From: Mycobacterium sp. 155
GTDB lineage: Bacteria; Actinomycetota; Actinomycetes; Mycobacteriales; Mycobacteriaceae
Reading direction: 5' to 3'
Length of the DNA: 64,000 nt
Assembly: GCF_000373905.1 (NCBI RefSeq)
Contig: NZ_KB892705.1
Coordinates: 2,623,020 to 2,687,019, forward strand
Position numbers and translations under genes: made by a program. Positions 54,359 to 63,590 of this stretch are shown one piece after another. A model generated the notes under the pieces. That model was not told the origin of the DNA and made no database searches. It saw nothing but the letters and a program-made list of their open reading frames with translations. Numbering within the stretch: the stretch's first letter is position 1; every line of letters begins with the position of its first letter.

Positions 54359-56100
54359 TTGAGTGGCACGGGCTCGAGGATCTCGGCGCGAGCCTCGGGT
54401 GCGGCCTGACGCAGCGCATCGGCGGACTCGTCGTCGGGCTGGGCCTGCGACAGCACCTCGGCCTCGACCCGCGCCACATACGTGGCGACCTCGCGGTCGA
54501 CGTCTTCGGCGCTCCAACCCAGCACCGGCGCAATGACTTCGGCGACCTCACGGGCACATGCCACCCCGCGGTGCGGGTACTCGATTGAGACCCGCATGCG
54601 GCGGGCCAGAATGTCCTCCAGATGCAGAGCACCCTCCGCCGCAGCGGCGTACCAGGCTTCCACCTTCAGGTACACGGGCGCCTCGGAGATCGGCTCCAGC
54701 AGCTCAGGTCGACCATCTGCCATCTTGAGCACCTCACCGATCAGCGAGCCGTACCGGTCGAGCAGGTGGCGCACCCGGTACGGATGCAGACCGTAGTGCG
54801 CGCCGACATGTTCGGTCTGGTTGATCAGCGCAAAATATCCGTCGGCACCCATCAGTGGCACTTTCTCGGTGATCGACGGCGCCACCCGGGTGGGGATGAA
54901 CTCGGCCGCCGCGTCGATCGCGTCCTCGGCCATGACGCGGTAGGTGGTGTACTTGCCGCCGGCAATCGCGACGAGCCCCGGAGCCGGCACAGCGACGGCG
55001 TGCTCGCGGGAGAGCTTGGAGGTCTCCTCACTCTCCCCGGCCAGCAGCGGACGCAGCCCGGCGTACACGCCGTCGATGTCGTCATGGGTGAGGGGCGTGG
55101 CCAACACAGTGTTGACGTGGCTCAGGATGTAGTCGATGTCCGCTTTGGTGGCGGCCGGATGGGCCAGGTCGAGATTCCAGTCGGTGTCGGTGGTGCCGAT
55201 GATCCAGTGCGTGCCCCACGGGATGACGAACAGCACCGACTTCTCGGTGCGCAGGATGATCGCCACCTCGCTCACAATGCGGTCGCGCGGCACCACGATG
55301 TGCACACCTTTGGAGGCACGGACCCGGAACCGGCCGCGTTGTTTGGACAGCGCCTGGATCTCGTCGGTCCAGACACCCGTGGCGTTGACCACCACATGGC
55401 CGCGGACCTCGGTGACGGCGCCGTTCTCCGAGTCGCGCACCACCACACCGGTGACCCGGTCGCCCTCGCGCAACAGCGCGACCGCCTGCGTCGACGTGCG
55501 TACCACCGCACCGTAGTGCGCCGCCGTCCGCGCCACCATCATCGTGTGCCTGGCGTCGTCGACGACGGTGTCGTAATAACGGATTCCGCCGATCAGCGAG
55601 CTGCGCTTGAGCCCGGGGGCCAGTCGAAGGGCCCCGGCCTTGGTCAGATGTTTCTGCGCCGGAACGGATTTCGCACCACCCAGCTGGTCGTAGAGGAAGA
55701 TTCCGGCCGCCACGTAGGGACGCTCCCACCACCGGTTGGTCAGCGGGAACAGAAACGGCAGCGGCTTGACCAGATGCGGAGCCAGGGTGGTCAGGCTCAG
55801 TTCGCGCTCGTGGAGGGCTTCGCGCACCAGGCCGAATTCCAGCTGCTCCAGGTACCGCAGACCGCCGTGGAACATCTTCGAGCTGCGGCTCGACGTGCCC
55901 GACGCAAAGTCCCGGGCTTCGACCAGAGCGACCTTCAGGCCGCGCGTCGCGGCATCCAAGGCCGCGCCCGCCCCGACCACACCTCCGCCGATGACGACGA
56001 CATCGAACTGCTCGCTGTTCAATTGCTGCCAGGCTCGCGCGCGTTGTTCGGGTCCGAGGAAGGTTTGCCCGTCGCCCGGTGCTGAGATCGGGTCTGTCAC
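54355..56100 (-). CDS. glpD2: Aerobic glycerol-3-phosphate dehydrogenase
   Basis: A 581-residue FAD enzyme oxidising glycerol 3-phosphate to dihydroxyacetone phosphate at the membrane. The FAD loop is FDVVVIGGGVVGAGAALDAATRGLKVALVEARD; SSRSSKMFHGGLRYLEQ is a family signature; GTTDTDWN and AGLRPLLAG are substrate-site regions. GTG 56100 is chosen by similarity to Rv3302c; the frame is open to 56130. It is coupled to the pseudouridine synthase by a 4-bp overlap. Confidence 0.95.
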   Translation of the reverse strand: MTDPISAPGDGQTFLGPEQRARAWQQLNSEQFDVVVIGGGVVGAGAALDAATRGLKVALVEARDFASGTSSRSSKMFHGGLRYLEQLEFGLVREALHERELSLTTLAPHLVKPLPFLFPLTNRWWERPYVAAGIFLYDQLGGAKSVPAQKHLTKAGALRLAPGLKRSSLIGGIRYYDTVVDDARHTMMVARTAAHYGAVVRTSTQAVALLREGDRVTGVVVRDSENGAVTEVRGHVVVNATGVWTDEIQALSKQRGRFRVRASKGVHIVVPRDRIVSEVAIILRTEKSVLFVIPWGTHWIIGTTDTDWNLDLAHPAATKADIDYILSHVNTVLATPLTHDDIDGVYAGLRPLLAGESEETSKLSREHAVAVPAPGLVAIAGGKYTTYRVMAEDAIDAAAEFIPTRVAPSITEKVPLMGADGYFALINQTEHVGAHYGLHPYRVRHLLDRYGSLIGEVLKMADGRPELLEPISEAPVYLKVEAWYAAAAEGALHLEDILARRMRVSIEYPHRGVACAREVAEVIAPVLGWSAEDVDREVATYVARVEAEVLSQAQPDDESADALRQAAPEARAEILEPVPLN

Positions 56101-56163
56101 GGTGCCTAGGCTACGTGGCCCGGTCGGCATTTGCTCGCCACCACGGTTCGGCGCGGCCCTAGT

Positions 56164-57570
56164 TCAGTCCAGGTCGTCATGTCTCATCAGCTGTCGCGCG
56201 GCCTCGGTGATCGAACCGGACAGTGACGGATACACCGAGAACGTCTGGGCCAGCTCGGCGACCGGGATGCCGTTCTGTACGGCCAGCGCTATCGGCAGGA
56301 TCAGTTCCGAGGCAATCGGCGCGACCACCACACCGCCGATCACCACGCCGGTCGCGGGGCGGCAGAAGATCTTGACGAAGCCGTGCTGCAGGCTGGACAT
56401 CTTGGCTCGGGCGTTGGTGTTCAGCGGCAGGGTCAAGGTGCGGGCCGGCACCGAACCGTCGTCGATCTTGGCCTGTGGAACCCCCACCGCAGCGATCTCC
56501 GGCCGGGTGAACACCGCGGCGGCGACCGTGCGCAGCCGGATCGGCGCGACCGCCTCGCCCAGTGCGTGGTACATCGCGATGCGGCCCTGCATGGCCGCCA
56601 CCGAGGCCAGTGGCAGCAGGCCGGTGCAGTCCCCGGCCGCGTAGATACCCGGCACCGTGGTTCGTGACACCCGATCGACGGTGAGGTACTTACCCGGGCC
56701 CAGTTCGATGCCGACACGGTCCAAGCCGAGCCCACTGGTGTTGGGCACGGAACCGACCGTCATCAGCGCGTGACTGCCCTCGACAGTGCGCCCGTCGGCC
56801 ATGGTCACCCGGACGCCGATGGCGGTGCGGGTAACGGATTCGGCCCGGGCGTTCTTGACCAGAGTGACCCCACGCTCGGAAAACACGTCCTCGAGCACAG
56901 CCGCCGCGTCGGAGTCCTCGTGCGGCAGGATCTGGTCGCGGCTGGCCACCACGGTCACCGTGACACCGAGTTCGGTGTAGGCGTTGACGAACTCGGCGCC
57001 CGTGACGCCGGAACCGACCACGATGAGGTGCTCGGGCAGGGTTTGCAGGTCGTAGAGCTGACGCCAGTTGAGAATGCGTTCGCCGTCCGGCACGGCACTC
57101 GGCAACACGCGTGGGCTCGCACCCGTCGCGATCAACACCACGTCGGCGATCAACTGACTGACAGTGCCGTCGGCACCGGTGACCCTGATGCGGTGCTGGG
57201 CCATGCCCGGACTGTCGTCAATCAACTCCCCGCGGCCCTCGACTACATCGATGCCCTCGCTGCGCAGCCGCTGGGCAATGTCGACAGACTGCGCCGCCGC
57301 CAGCGTCTTGACCCGCGCATTGATCTTCGTCAAGGACGTCTTGGCCTGCTCAAGATCCAGCGAGTAGCCGAGGTCGGGCGCGTGACGCAGCTCGGTCCGC
57401 ACGCCGGTCGACGCGATGAACGTCTTCGACGGCACGCAGTCCCACAGCACGCAGGCGCCCCCGATGCCGTCGCTGTCGACCACAGTGACATGCGGGCCGC
57501 GCGCAGCTGCGACCAGAGCCGCCTCATAGCCGGCGGGGCCACCTCCGATGATCACGATGCGGGTTGCCAC
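56164..57570 (-). CDS. lpdA: Flavoprotein disulfide reductase family, NAD(P)H quinone reductase LpdA
   Basis: A 468-residue protein of the pyridine nucleotide-disulfide reductase family, equivalent to Rv3303c. FAD loop VIIGGGPAGYEAALVAAARG; GGACVLWDCVPSKTF carries the two Cys region; NAD loop VVGSGVTGAEFVNAYTELG; YAAGDCTGLLPLASVAAMQGR binds FAD; the C-terminal interface domain follows. The M. tuberculosis protein lacks classic lipoamide dehydrogenase activity because the C-terminal His-Glu pair is missing, and works as a quinone reductase; I likewise see no HPT-E motif here. Confidence 0.94.
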   Translation of the reverse strand: MATRIVIIGGGPAGYEAALVAAARGPHVTVVDSDGIGGACVLWDCVPSKTFIASTGVRTELRHAPDLGYSLDLEQAKTSLTKINARVKTLAAAQSVDIAQRLRSEGIDVVEGRGELIDDSPGMAQHRIRVTGADGTVSQLIADVVLIATGASPRVLPSAVPDGERILNWRQLYDLQTLPEHLIVVGSGVTGAEFVNAYTELGVTVTVVASRDQILPHEDSDAAAVLEDVFSERGVTLVKNARAESVTRTAIGVRVTMADGRTVEGSHALMTVGSVPNTSGLGLDRVGIELGPGKYLTVDRVSRTTVPGIYAAGDCTGLLPLASVAAMQGRIAMYHALGEAVAPIRLRTVAAAVFTRPEIAAVGVPQAKIDDGSVPARTLTLPLNTNARAKMSSLQHGFVKIFCRPATGVVIGGVVVAPIASELILPIALAVQNGIPVAELAQTFSVYPSLSGSITEAARQLMRHDDLD

Positions 57571-57611
57571 CGGACCAACCTAACGAACTTCGCGCATTAA
57601 GCTGTCTTACC

Positions 57612-58079
57612 GTGCCGCTGTACGCCGCCTACGGGTCCAACATGCATCCAGAGCAGATGCTCGAACGGGCTCCGCACTCCCCCATGGCGGGAACAGGGTG
57701 GTTGCACGGCTGGCGATTGACCTTCGGCGGTGAGGACATCGGCTGGGAGGGTGCGCTGGCCACCGTCGTCGAGGATCCGCTGTCGAAGGTGTTCGTGGTC
57801 CTCTACGACATGACCCCCGCCGACGAGCTGTCGCTGGACCGGTGGGAGGGATCGGAGCTCGGCTTCCACAAGAAGATCCGGTGCCGCGTGGACCGGCTGT
57901 CGTCGGACACCACCACCGACCCCACCCTGGCCTGGCTATACGTGGTCGACGCGTGGGAAGGCGGGCTGCCCTCGGCGCGCTACCTCGGCGTGATGGCCGA
58001 CGCCGCAGAGATCGCCGGCGCGCCGCCCGACTACGTGCACAACCTGCGCACCCGGCCGGCCCGCAACATCGGTCCGTAG
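57612..58079 (+). CDS. Gamma-glutamylcyclotransferase family protein
   Basis: A 155-residue GGCT-fold protein equivalent to Rv3304. The start GTG gives VPLYAAYGSNMHPEQMLERAPHSP, the YGSN substrate loop, and the catalytic Glu lies in SLDRWEGSELG. Related proteins release 5-oxoproline from gamma-glutamyl compounds; the real substrate is unknown. It is divergent from lpdA. Confidence 0.93.
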   Translation: MPLYAAYGSNMHPEQMLERAPHSPMAGTGWLHGWRLTFGGEDIGWEGALATVVEDPLSKVFVVLYDMTPADELSLDRWEGSELGFHKKIRCRVDRLSSDTTTDPTLAWLYVVDAWEGGLPSARYLGVMADAAEIAGAPPDYVHNLRTRPARNIGP

Positions 58080-58089
58080 CTGGTTCCCT

Positions 58090-58155
58090 TGCACCGCAAG
58101 CGTGCGCGTCTGTTGCTCGACACGCCGCATTTCGTCAGCACTCTGAGCACCCTCA
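58090..58155 (+). repeat. Left arm of long inverted repeat around DUF559 gene
   Basis: This arm, reverse-complemented, matches 59143-59207 over about 65 bp with roughly ten mismatches; blocks such as GACGAAATGCGGCGTG are identical. Its inner end contains the DUF559 stop codon. Confidence 0.8.
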
Positions 58156-59040
58156 GGCCGCACGAGCGTGACTCAACTGCGCGTTGATCCGAGCCACCAT
58201 CTCCCCTTGCCGGTGATGCACGTCCTCGCCAACGATCGCGATGACGATCCAGCGGACGCCCATCAGCGCTGCGGTGCGCCTCCGGTCATCACGCAGCGCA
58301 TCTGGATTGCCATGCCAATCCAGGCTGTCGTATTCGACCGCGACCCGCTGCTGCGGCCACGCGAAGTCGAGCCTTCTCAACTGACCGTTGCCGTCGATGA
58401 TCTCGTACTGCAGTTCAGGTGTGGGCAGGCCACCGTCGAGCATCACGAGCCGCGCCTCACTCTCCATCGGTGACTCAGCACGCCCGTCGGCCAGTGCGAT
58501 CAGATTCCGGACATTGACGATCCCCCGCCGGCCGGCCTGATCGAGGGCTGCTCGCCAGAGGTCGGCACGGATGCAAGTGCCGCTGCGCAGTGCAGCGTCC
58601 AGGGTCGCGAGTGCCCGCGGGCGCCGCAATGTCCGCGCCACCTCGATGGCGGTCCATGCAGGAGCAGTGGTGTACCTGTTATCGACGAAAGTCAATGGCC
58701 CGCCGTCGCGTCGGTGCACTACCAGTCCGTCGGCCGATCGCAGTTGACCGCCTGGTGGGTTGAGGACATGCAGGTCTGGAGGGCCTTCAGTGTCGAAGCC
58801 GTGTATCGCTGCCGCAGTGCCGAGGCAAACCGCCACCTTGCGGCCACTGGACAGATCGAGCCCACGCAGCCGCAGATCGTCCGTCGGCTCACCAAGACAG
58901 TAGATACCCTGCCAAATCCGTTCCAGCACACCGGTATCGACGGCTTTGTCGAAGGCGTGTCGGGTGAGCAGGCTCAGGATCTGACCACTGGTGGCGACGC
59001 CGCGCTGGGTCGTGAAAAGCTCGGCGAGTTTTGGGTCCAT
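58153..59040 (-). CDS. AbiEi-like antitoxin-domain / DUF559 endonuclease-fold protein
   Basis: A 295-residue protein. The N-terminal 50 residues (ELFTTQRGVATSGQILSLLTRHAFDKAVDTGVLERIWQGIYCLG) are the winged-helix AbiEi-type domain; the middle is like AbiEi C-terminal segments; the C-terminal 100 residues show a Vsr/DUF559 PD-(D/E)xK pattern: E in ESEARLVMLDGGL, D in RRLDFAWPQQRVAVEYDS and a basic helix RDDRRRTAAL. It may be a nuclease or a DNA-binding regulator. ATG 59040 is chosen by domain start. It is exactly bounded by inverted repeats, suggesting a mobile or recombining unit. Confidence 0.88.
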   Translation of the reverse strand: MDPKLAELFTTQRGVATSGQILSLLTRHAFDKAVDTGVLERIWQGIYCLGEPTDDLRLRGLDLSSGRKVAVCLGTAAAIHGFDTEGPPDLHVLNPPGGQLRSADGLVVHRRDGGPLTFVDNRYTTAPAWTAIEVARTLRRPRALATLDAALRSGTCIRADLWRAALDQAGRRGIVNVRNLIALADGRAESPMESEARLVMLDGGLPTPELQYEIIDGNGQLRRLDFAWPQQRVAVEYDSLDWHGNPDALRDDRRRTAALMGVRWIVIAIVGEDVHHRQGEMVARINAQLSHARAA

Positions 59041-59111
59041 GTCGCCGAGCGTCGACGGAGACGCAGCCTTTCGGAAGGTGGGGGTGCCCAAATTGTGGAT
59101 GAGTGACGTTC

Positions 59112-59120
59112 TGTGGATAA
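59112..59120 (-). promoter_or_regulatory. DnaA-box-like TTATCCACA upstream of DUF559 gene
   Basis: A perfect TTATCCACA on the coding strand, 71 bases before the ATG. The same 9-mer lies upstream of the DUF222/HNH gene. Function unknown. Confidence 0.3.
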
Positions 59121-59142
59121 CTTCGCACCGATCAGGTCCCGC

Positions 59143-59207
59143 GAAGGTGCGCAAACTGTCGACGAAATGCGGCGTGGCGGGCAGCAGACCCGCACGCTCG
59201 CGGTGCA
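59143..59207 (-). repeat. Right arm of long inverted repeat around DUF559 gene
   Basis: Partner of 58090-58155; lies about 100 bp before the DUF559 start. Confidence 0.8.
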
Positions 59208-59247
59208 GGTTGGCAGGTCAGCAGGTTGGCAGGACTACAGGTCAGCA
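59205..59247 (+). repeat. 16-bp direct repeat at the amiA1 3' end
   Basis: GCAGGTTGGCAGGTCA at 59205 recurs partly at 59221 (GCAGGTTGGCAGG) and as CAGGTCAGCAGG at 59238. The last copy supplies the amiA1 stop codon (TCA on the plus strand). Confidence 0.7.
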
Positions 59248-60417
59248 GGACGACGCGGCGACGATGTTGACGAACGTGCGCACGCCAACACCGAGCGCAC
59301 GCTCATCGAGGTCGAAGGTTGGCTGGTGCAGATCAAGCTGGGGCCCTTGGCCGCTCCACACCCCGAGCCGCGCCATTGCGCCGGGCACTTCCTCCAAATA
59401 CCAGGAGAAATCCTCGCCGCCGCCGGACTGGTGGGTGTCGGCGAGCACATCAGGGCCGACGGCCTCGATCGCGTGCGTGAGGATGCGGGTGGCGACCTCT
59501 TCGTTGACCACCGGTGGTACGCCGCGCCGGTAGTTGAGGGTGTGCTCGATGTTCAGAGGTGCCAGTAACAATGAAACAACCTCTTGGACAATCGATTCCA
59601 GCGTCAGCCAGGTCTCACGACTCGCGGTGCGGATGGTGCCGGCCAAGGTGCCGATCTGCGGAATAGCATTGGCGGCGACACCGGCGTTGACCGCACCCCA
59701 CACCATCACGGTGTTGTGCCGCGGATCGATCCGCCGCGACAACACCCCGGGCAATCCTGTGATGAGTGTGCCCAGCCCGTACACCAGATCACCGGTCAGG
59801 TGCGGTCGCGATGTGTGGCCACCCGGCGAGTGAAGAGTGATCTCGATCGAATCCGCCGCCGACGTGATCGGCCCCGGCTTGGTGGCCACTCGGCCGACAG
59901 CCAGCCGTGGATCACAGTGCAACGCGTAGATCCGCGACACTCCGTTGAGCACCCCCGCGGAGACGGCGTCGATCGCCCCACCGGGCATCAGCTCCTCCGC
60001 GGCTTGGAAGACCAGCCGGACCCCGACCGGAAGTTCCGGCGCCGACACCAGTGCCATCGCGGTGCCCAGCAGCACCGCGGTGTGAGCATCGTGTCCACAG
60101 GCGTGCGCGACGTTCGGCACGGTCGACGCGTACGGCGCCCCCGTCCGATCGGCCATCGGCAGCGCGTCCATGTCGGCCCGCAGCGCGACCCGCAGACCGT
60201 CCTCCGGACCGAAGTCACAGGTCAGGCCGGTTCCACCGGGCAGAACCTTCGGGTTGAGCCCGGCCTCGGCGAGGTGGTTGGCGACGAAGTCAGTGGTGGC
60301 GAACTCCTGACGGCCCAATTCCGGGTGAGCATGCAAGTACCTGCGCCAGGACACCAGCTCGTCGTAATGGGCAGCCAGCCAGCTGTCGGCGATCCCAGCA
60401 AGGTCCACCGCAGTCAT
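59242..60417 (-). CDS. amiA1: M20-family amidohydrolase
   Basis: A 391-residue M20D-type metallopeptidase/aminoacylase equivalent to Rv3305c. Metal-site motifs: RADMDALPM, HACGHDAHTA, AAEELMPGGA, and a late HQSGGGEDFSWYL. Members hydrolyse N-acyl amino acids or similar amides; the substrate is unknown. Its start overlaps the amiB1 stop by four bases. The C-terminus ends in a short repeat and may be slightly altered. Confidence 0.93.
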   Translation of the reverse strand: MTAVDLAGIADSWLAAHYDELVSWRRYLHAHPELGRQEFATTDFVANHLAEAGLNPKVLPGGTGLTCDFGPEDGLRVALRADMDALPMADRTGAPYASTVPNVAHACGHDAHTAVLLGTAMALVSAPELPVGVRLVFQAAEELMPGGAIDAVSAGVLNGVSRIYALHCDPRLAVGRVATKPGPITSAADSIEITLHSPGGHTSRPHLTGDLVYGLGTLITGLPGVLSRRIDPRHNTVMVWGAVNAGVAANAIPQIGTLAGTIRTASRETWLTLESIVQEVVSLLLAPLNIEHTLNYRRGVPPVVNEEVATRILTHAIEAVGPDVLADTHQSGGGEDFSWYLEEVPGAMARLGVWSGQGPQLDLHQPTFDLDERALGVGVRTFVNIVAASSC

Positions 60418-61601
60418 GATGCCGCCCGCCTCTCTTGCGCCTGCAACACTCGGTCCCGCTCAACGGGAGTCTCCGCGAGCCGAACAACGGTGCGGGCCAA
60501 CATGATTGCCCCTTCCACCACGGCCCGGTCAGCACTCGGTCCCGCCGCCGCGGCGGCGAACGCGGGCTGATGGATGGCGGCGCCGCCGGAGTCGATGCCG
60601 ATGACCGGATGAATGCCCGGCATCACCTGGGTGATGTTGCCCATGTCGGTACTGCCCATCGGCACACTGGCTTCCACACTCTCCGGGAGCGGTTCCCGCC
60701 CGAAGCTCACCATCTCGGCCCGGACGGTCTCGGAAAGCCAGGGGTCGGGCAATAGCTCGGCATAGGCCGGTGCGGTCTCAGTGACCTGATGCGTGCACCC
60801 CGTCGCGACAGCCCCCGCCGAGAAACACCCGGCCATCCGGCCCTCCAGCTCGTGCAGGGCCGTCATGTCGGTTGCCCGCATGGTGTAGCGCAGCTCCGCG
60901 CGGCCCGGAATCACGTTCGTGGCCTGGCCACCGAGAGTCACGATGCCGTGCACCATCTGCCCCGGTAGCAGCTGCTGACGCAGCAACCCGATGGCCACCT
61001 GGGTGACAGTGACCGCGTCACCGGCATTCACACCCATGTACGGCGCCACCGCGGCGTGCGATTCCCGGCCCATGTAGTCGACCGTCACCTCCGACAGCGC
61101 CAGCGAGCGGGCCGCGGCGATATCCACCGAACCGGGATGCAGCATCACCGTGGCGGCGATGTCGTCGAACGTTCCGGCGTTGAGCATCAACACCTTTCCG
61201 CCGCCGAGCTCCTCGGCCGGAGTACCCAGCAGCACCACCGTGAGCCCGAGTTCGTCGGCCACCTCGGCCAGCGCCAGCGCGGTGCCGACGGCCGAGGCCG
61301 CGATGATGTTGTGTCCGCACGCATGCCCGATCCCCGGCAGGGCGTCGTACTCAGCACAGATACCGACCACGAGCGGGCCACTTCCGTACGACGCCCGGAA
61401 CGCGGTCTCCAGCCCAGCGGGCGCGGCCGTCATCTCGAAGCCGTACTCGGCCACCAAAGCCTGCGCCTTGGCGCAGCTGCGGAACTCGGCGAAAGCCAGC
61501 TCAGGCTCGGCGTGGATGGAGTGGGACAGCTCGACAAGGTCCCCACGGCGCCGGTAGACGGCGTCTTCCACGCTCAGCGAGGCAGCGGCGGTGGACATCA
61601 T
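60414..61601 (-). CDS. amiB1: M20-family amidohydrolase (AbgB-like)
   Basis: A 395-residue M20 amidohydrolase equivalent to Rv3306c. Motifs: [21 protein letters not shown] (metal ligands), [11 protein letters not shown] with the catalytic Glu, HPGS, and PMGSTDMGN. The p-aminobenzoyl-glutamate hydrolase-like group has this pattern. Two adjacent ATGs (61601, 61598) are possible. First gene of the amiB1-amiA1 operon; divergent from deoD with a 44-bp gap. Confidence 0.93.
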   Translation of the reverse strand: MMSTAAASLSVEDAVYRRRGDLVELSHSIHAEPELAFAEFRSCAKAQALVAEYGFEMTAAPAGLETAFRASYGSGPLVVGICAEYDALPGIGHACGHNIIAASAVGTALALAEVADELGLTVVLLGTPAEELGGGKVLMLNAGTFDDIAATVMLHPGSVDIAAARSLALSEVTVDYMGRESHAAVAPYMGVNAGDAVTVTQVAIGLLRQQLLPGQMVHGIVTLGGQATNVIPGRAELRYTMRATDMTALHELEGRMAGCFSAGAVATGCTHQVTETAPAYAELLPDPWLSETVRAEMVSFGREPLPESVEASVPMGSTDMGNITQVMPGIHPVIGIDSGGAAIHQPAFAAAAAGPSADRAVVEGAIMLARTVVRLAETPVERDRVLQAQERRAAS

Positions 61602-61645
61602 CGCAGTATCGCATTGCCTGTTTGCGCCGGTTAAGCTCGGCCACC

Positions 61646-62440
61646 GTGACCGATCCGGACACCGCAAGCTACGCGTCCGCAGAAGCCATCGCCGAGCGCA
61701 CCGGCGTCGACCACCACGACGTCGCCGTGGTGCTGGGCTCAGGCTGGGCGCCCGCGATCGCCGAACTCGGCGACCCGGTCGCCGTCGTGCCGATGGCCGA
61801 GCTACCCGGATTCACCCCGCCGAGCGCCATCGGACACGGCGGACAGGTGCTGTCGGTCCGCATCGGCGCCCACCGAGTCCTGGTGCTGGTCGGCCGTATC
61901 CACGCCTATGAGGGACACGATCTGCGGCACGTCGTGCACCCGGTGCGCACGTCCGTCGCGACCGGGGTGCACACCGTGGTGCTGACCAATGCCGCCGGTG
62001 GCCTGCGGGCCGACTACCAGGTCGGTCAACCCGTGCTGATCAGTGACCATCTCAACCTCACCGCACGGTCACCGCTGGTCGGGGCGCAGTTCGTCGACCT
62101 GGTCGACGCCTACTCGCCGCGCCTGCGTGATATCGCCCGTGAGATCGACCCGACGCTGACCGACGGCATCTACGCGGGCCTGCCCGGACCGCACTACGAG
62201 ACCCCGGCCGAGATCCGGATGCTGCGCACGCTCGGCGCCGATCTGGTTGGCATGTCGACCGTGCACGAGACAATCGCGGCCAGGGCCGCTGGAGCCCAGG
62301 TTCTGGGCGTATCGCTGGTGACCAACCTGGCTGCGGGGATGACGGGCCAGCCGCTCAGCCACGAAGAAGTGCTGGAGGCAGGCCGTCAGTGCGCAACCCG
62401 AATGGGCTCCCTGCTGGCCGGAGTGATCGCGCGTCTCTGA
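61646..62440 (+). CDS. deoD: Purine nucleoside phosphorylase
   Basis: A 264-residue trimeric-type PNP equivalent to Rv3307, cleaving inosine and guanosine with phosphate in purine salvage. Visible: phosphate site [28 protein letters not shown], base pocket [33 protein letters not shown] and VTNLAAGM. The GTG at 61646 matches the relative's start. Its 3' end overlaps the convergent AbrB-type gene by 55 bp. Confidence 0.95.
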   Translation: MTDPDTASYASAEAIAERTGVDHHDVAVVLGSGWAPAIAELGDPVAVVPMAELPGFTPPSAIGHGGQVLSVRIGAHRVLVLVGRIHAYEGHDLRHVVHPVRTSVATGVHTVVLTNAAGGLRADYQVGQPVLISDHLNLTARSPLVGAQFVDLVDAYSPRLRDIAREIDPTLTDGIYAGLPGPHYETPAEIRMLRTLGADLVGMSTVHETIAARAAGAQVLGVSLVTNLAAGMTGQPLSHEEVLEAGRQCATRMGSLLAGVIARL

Positions 62441-63486
62441 CCGCTGACCTTGGCAAGCGCCCGGGCCATCAGTGGCGCCGCAAACAGCATGAGCAGCATG
62501 CGCACCACCTGGACCGCGATGATGAAGGTCACGTTCGACCCCGTTTCCACGGCGGTCGCCAGCACGGCGTACACGCCGCCCGGACTTGTTGCGAGGTAAC
62601 CCTCCAACTGGGTGATGCCGGTGACTTTCGCGAGCACGGCGCCGAGGCAGGCGGTGCCCGCGCCCAACGCCACGATCAGCACGAGCGCCAGCGGCAAGGC
62701 TCGGCCTATCGCGCGCATCGAAGCCAGGGTGAAGGACAGCCCGGCCTGCCACCCGATCAGCATGTAGGCCGTCTGCACCAGCACCATCGGCACGGTCAGA
62801 CCGAATGACAAACCGGTGAGTTGCAGCACGATCGTCAGCGCGAGGGGCCCAAGCAGCCCTGCACCGGGCAACCGGACCAGCCGGCCCGCGGTGGCGCCCA
62901 CCACGACCAGCGCCGCCAGCATGACGAGGCTCAGAGGCCAAGGGGCCGGATCGGTTTGGGTCGGCGACACACCCGGATGCGACCTGTCGGCGTGGTAGAC
63001 CACGGTGACCATGACCGGAATCGTCGCGGTCACCAGCGCGACCCGCAGATACTGCACCACCGCTACCACGCGCTCGTCGCCGCCGAGTTCGCGGGCGATA
63101 GCCACGAGCCCGGATGCCCCACCGGCCACCAGCGCCAGCGAACCCGTCAGCGGGCTGATATCGCGATGCAAGCCGAGCAGCGCTCCGGCGACGACACTGA
63201 GTAATAGCGTGCCCACCGCGACCGTCAATACGATCAGCCAGTCGGGCCTCAGCGCGTCAACAGCCTCCGGCCGAACCATGGTGCCGATGTAAACGCCGAG
63301 CACACCCTGTGCTGCCAATCCGCCATGTCGAGGCAACCGTGCAGGGGCCCAGGAGGCCAGCGCCAGCGCGATACCGACCACCAGCGCAGCGAACAGTCCG
63401 GCGGACGGGATACCGATACCGGCGAGCGCAACGGTGGTGGCCACCGTCAGCGCCACCAGAACGACCCAGCGCAACAATGGCCGCAT
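62386..63486 (-). CDS. AbrB-family membrane protein (PF05145 type)
   Basis: A 366-residue membrane protein with about ten helices in two similar halves, each with a Gly-rich repeat ([16 protein letters not shown] / [46 protein letters not shown] / [23 protein letters not shown]). This duplicated pattern is that of the AbrB/putative ammonia monooxygenase permease family; substrate unknown. A MarR gene is divergent across a 104-bp AT-richer gap. Confidence 0.9.
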   Translation of the reverse strand: MRPLLRWVVLVALTVATTVALAGIGIPSAGLFAALVVGIALALASWAPARLPRHGGLAAQGVLGVYIGTMVRPEAVDALRPDWLIVLTVAVGTLLLSVVAGALLGLHRDISPLTGSLALVAGGASGLVAIARELGGDERVVAVVQYLRVALVTATIPVMVTVVYHADRSHPGVSPTQTDPAPWPLSLVMLAALVVVGATAGRLVRLPGAGLLGPLALTIVLQLTGLSFGLTVPMVLVQTAYMLIGWQAGLSFTLASMRAIGRALPLALVLIVALGAGTACLGAVLAKVTGITQLEGYLATSPGGVYAVLATAVETGSNVTFIIAVQVVRMLLMLFAAPLMARALAKVSGQRRAITPASREPIRVAH

Positions 63487-63573
63487 CCACCCTCCATGTC
63501 AGATAATCCCAAGTACTAGCTGATTAAATCACAGCTACAACCCGCTTATGTACTGATGCGGTGTGAGATTTAC

Positions 63574-63587
63574 CAAGGTATAACTTG
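63574..63587. promoter_or_regulatory. Short inverted repeat CAAG-GTATAA-CTTG, candidate MarR operator
   Basis: Four-base arms around GTATAA, three bases before the MarR ATG in the divergent gap with the AbrB-type permease. Suggestive only. Confidence 0.3.
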
Positions 63588-63590
63588 CTT

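Noticed and set aside
54622..56085. A 487-codon open frame on the plus strand
   Set aside because: Antisense shadow of glpD2; composition is His/Arg/Gly-rich without domain motifs.
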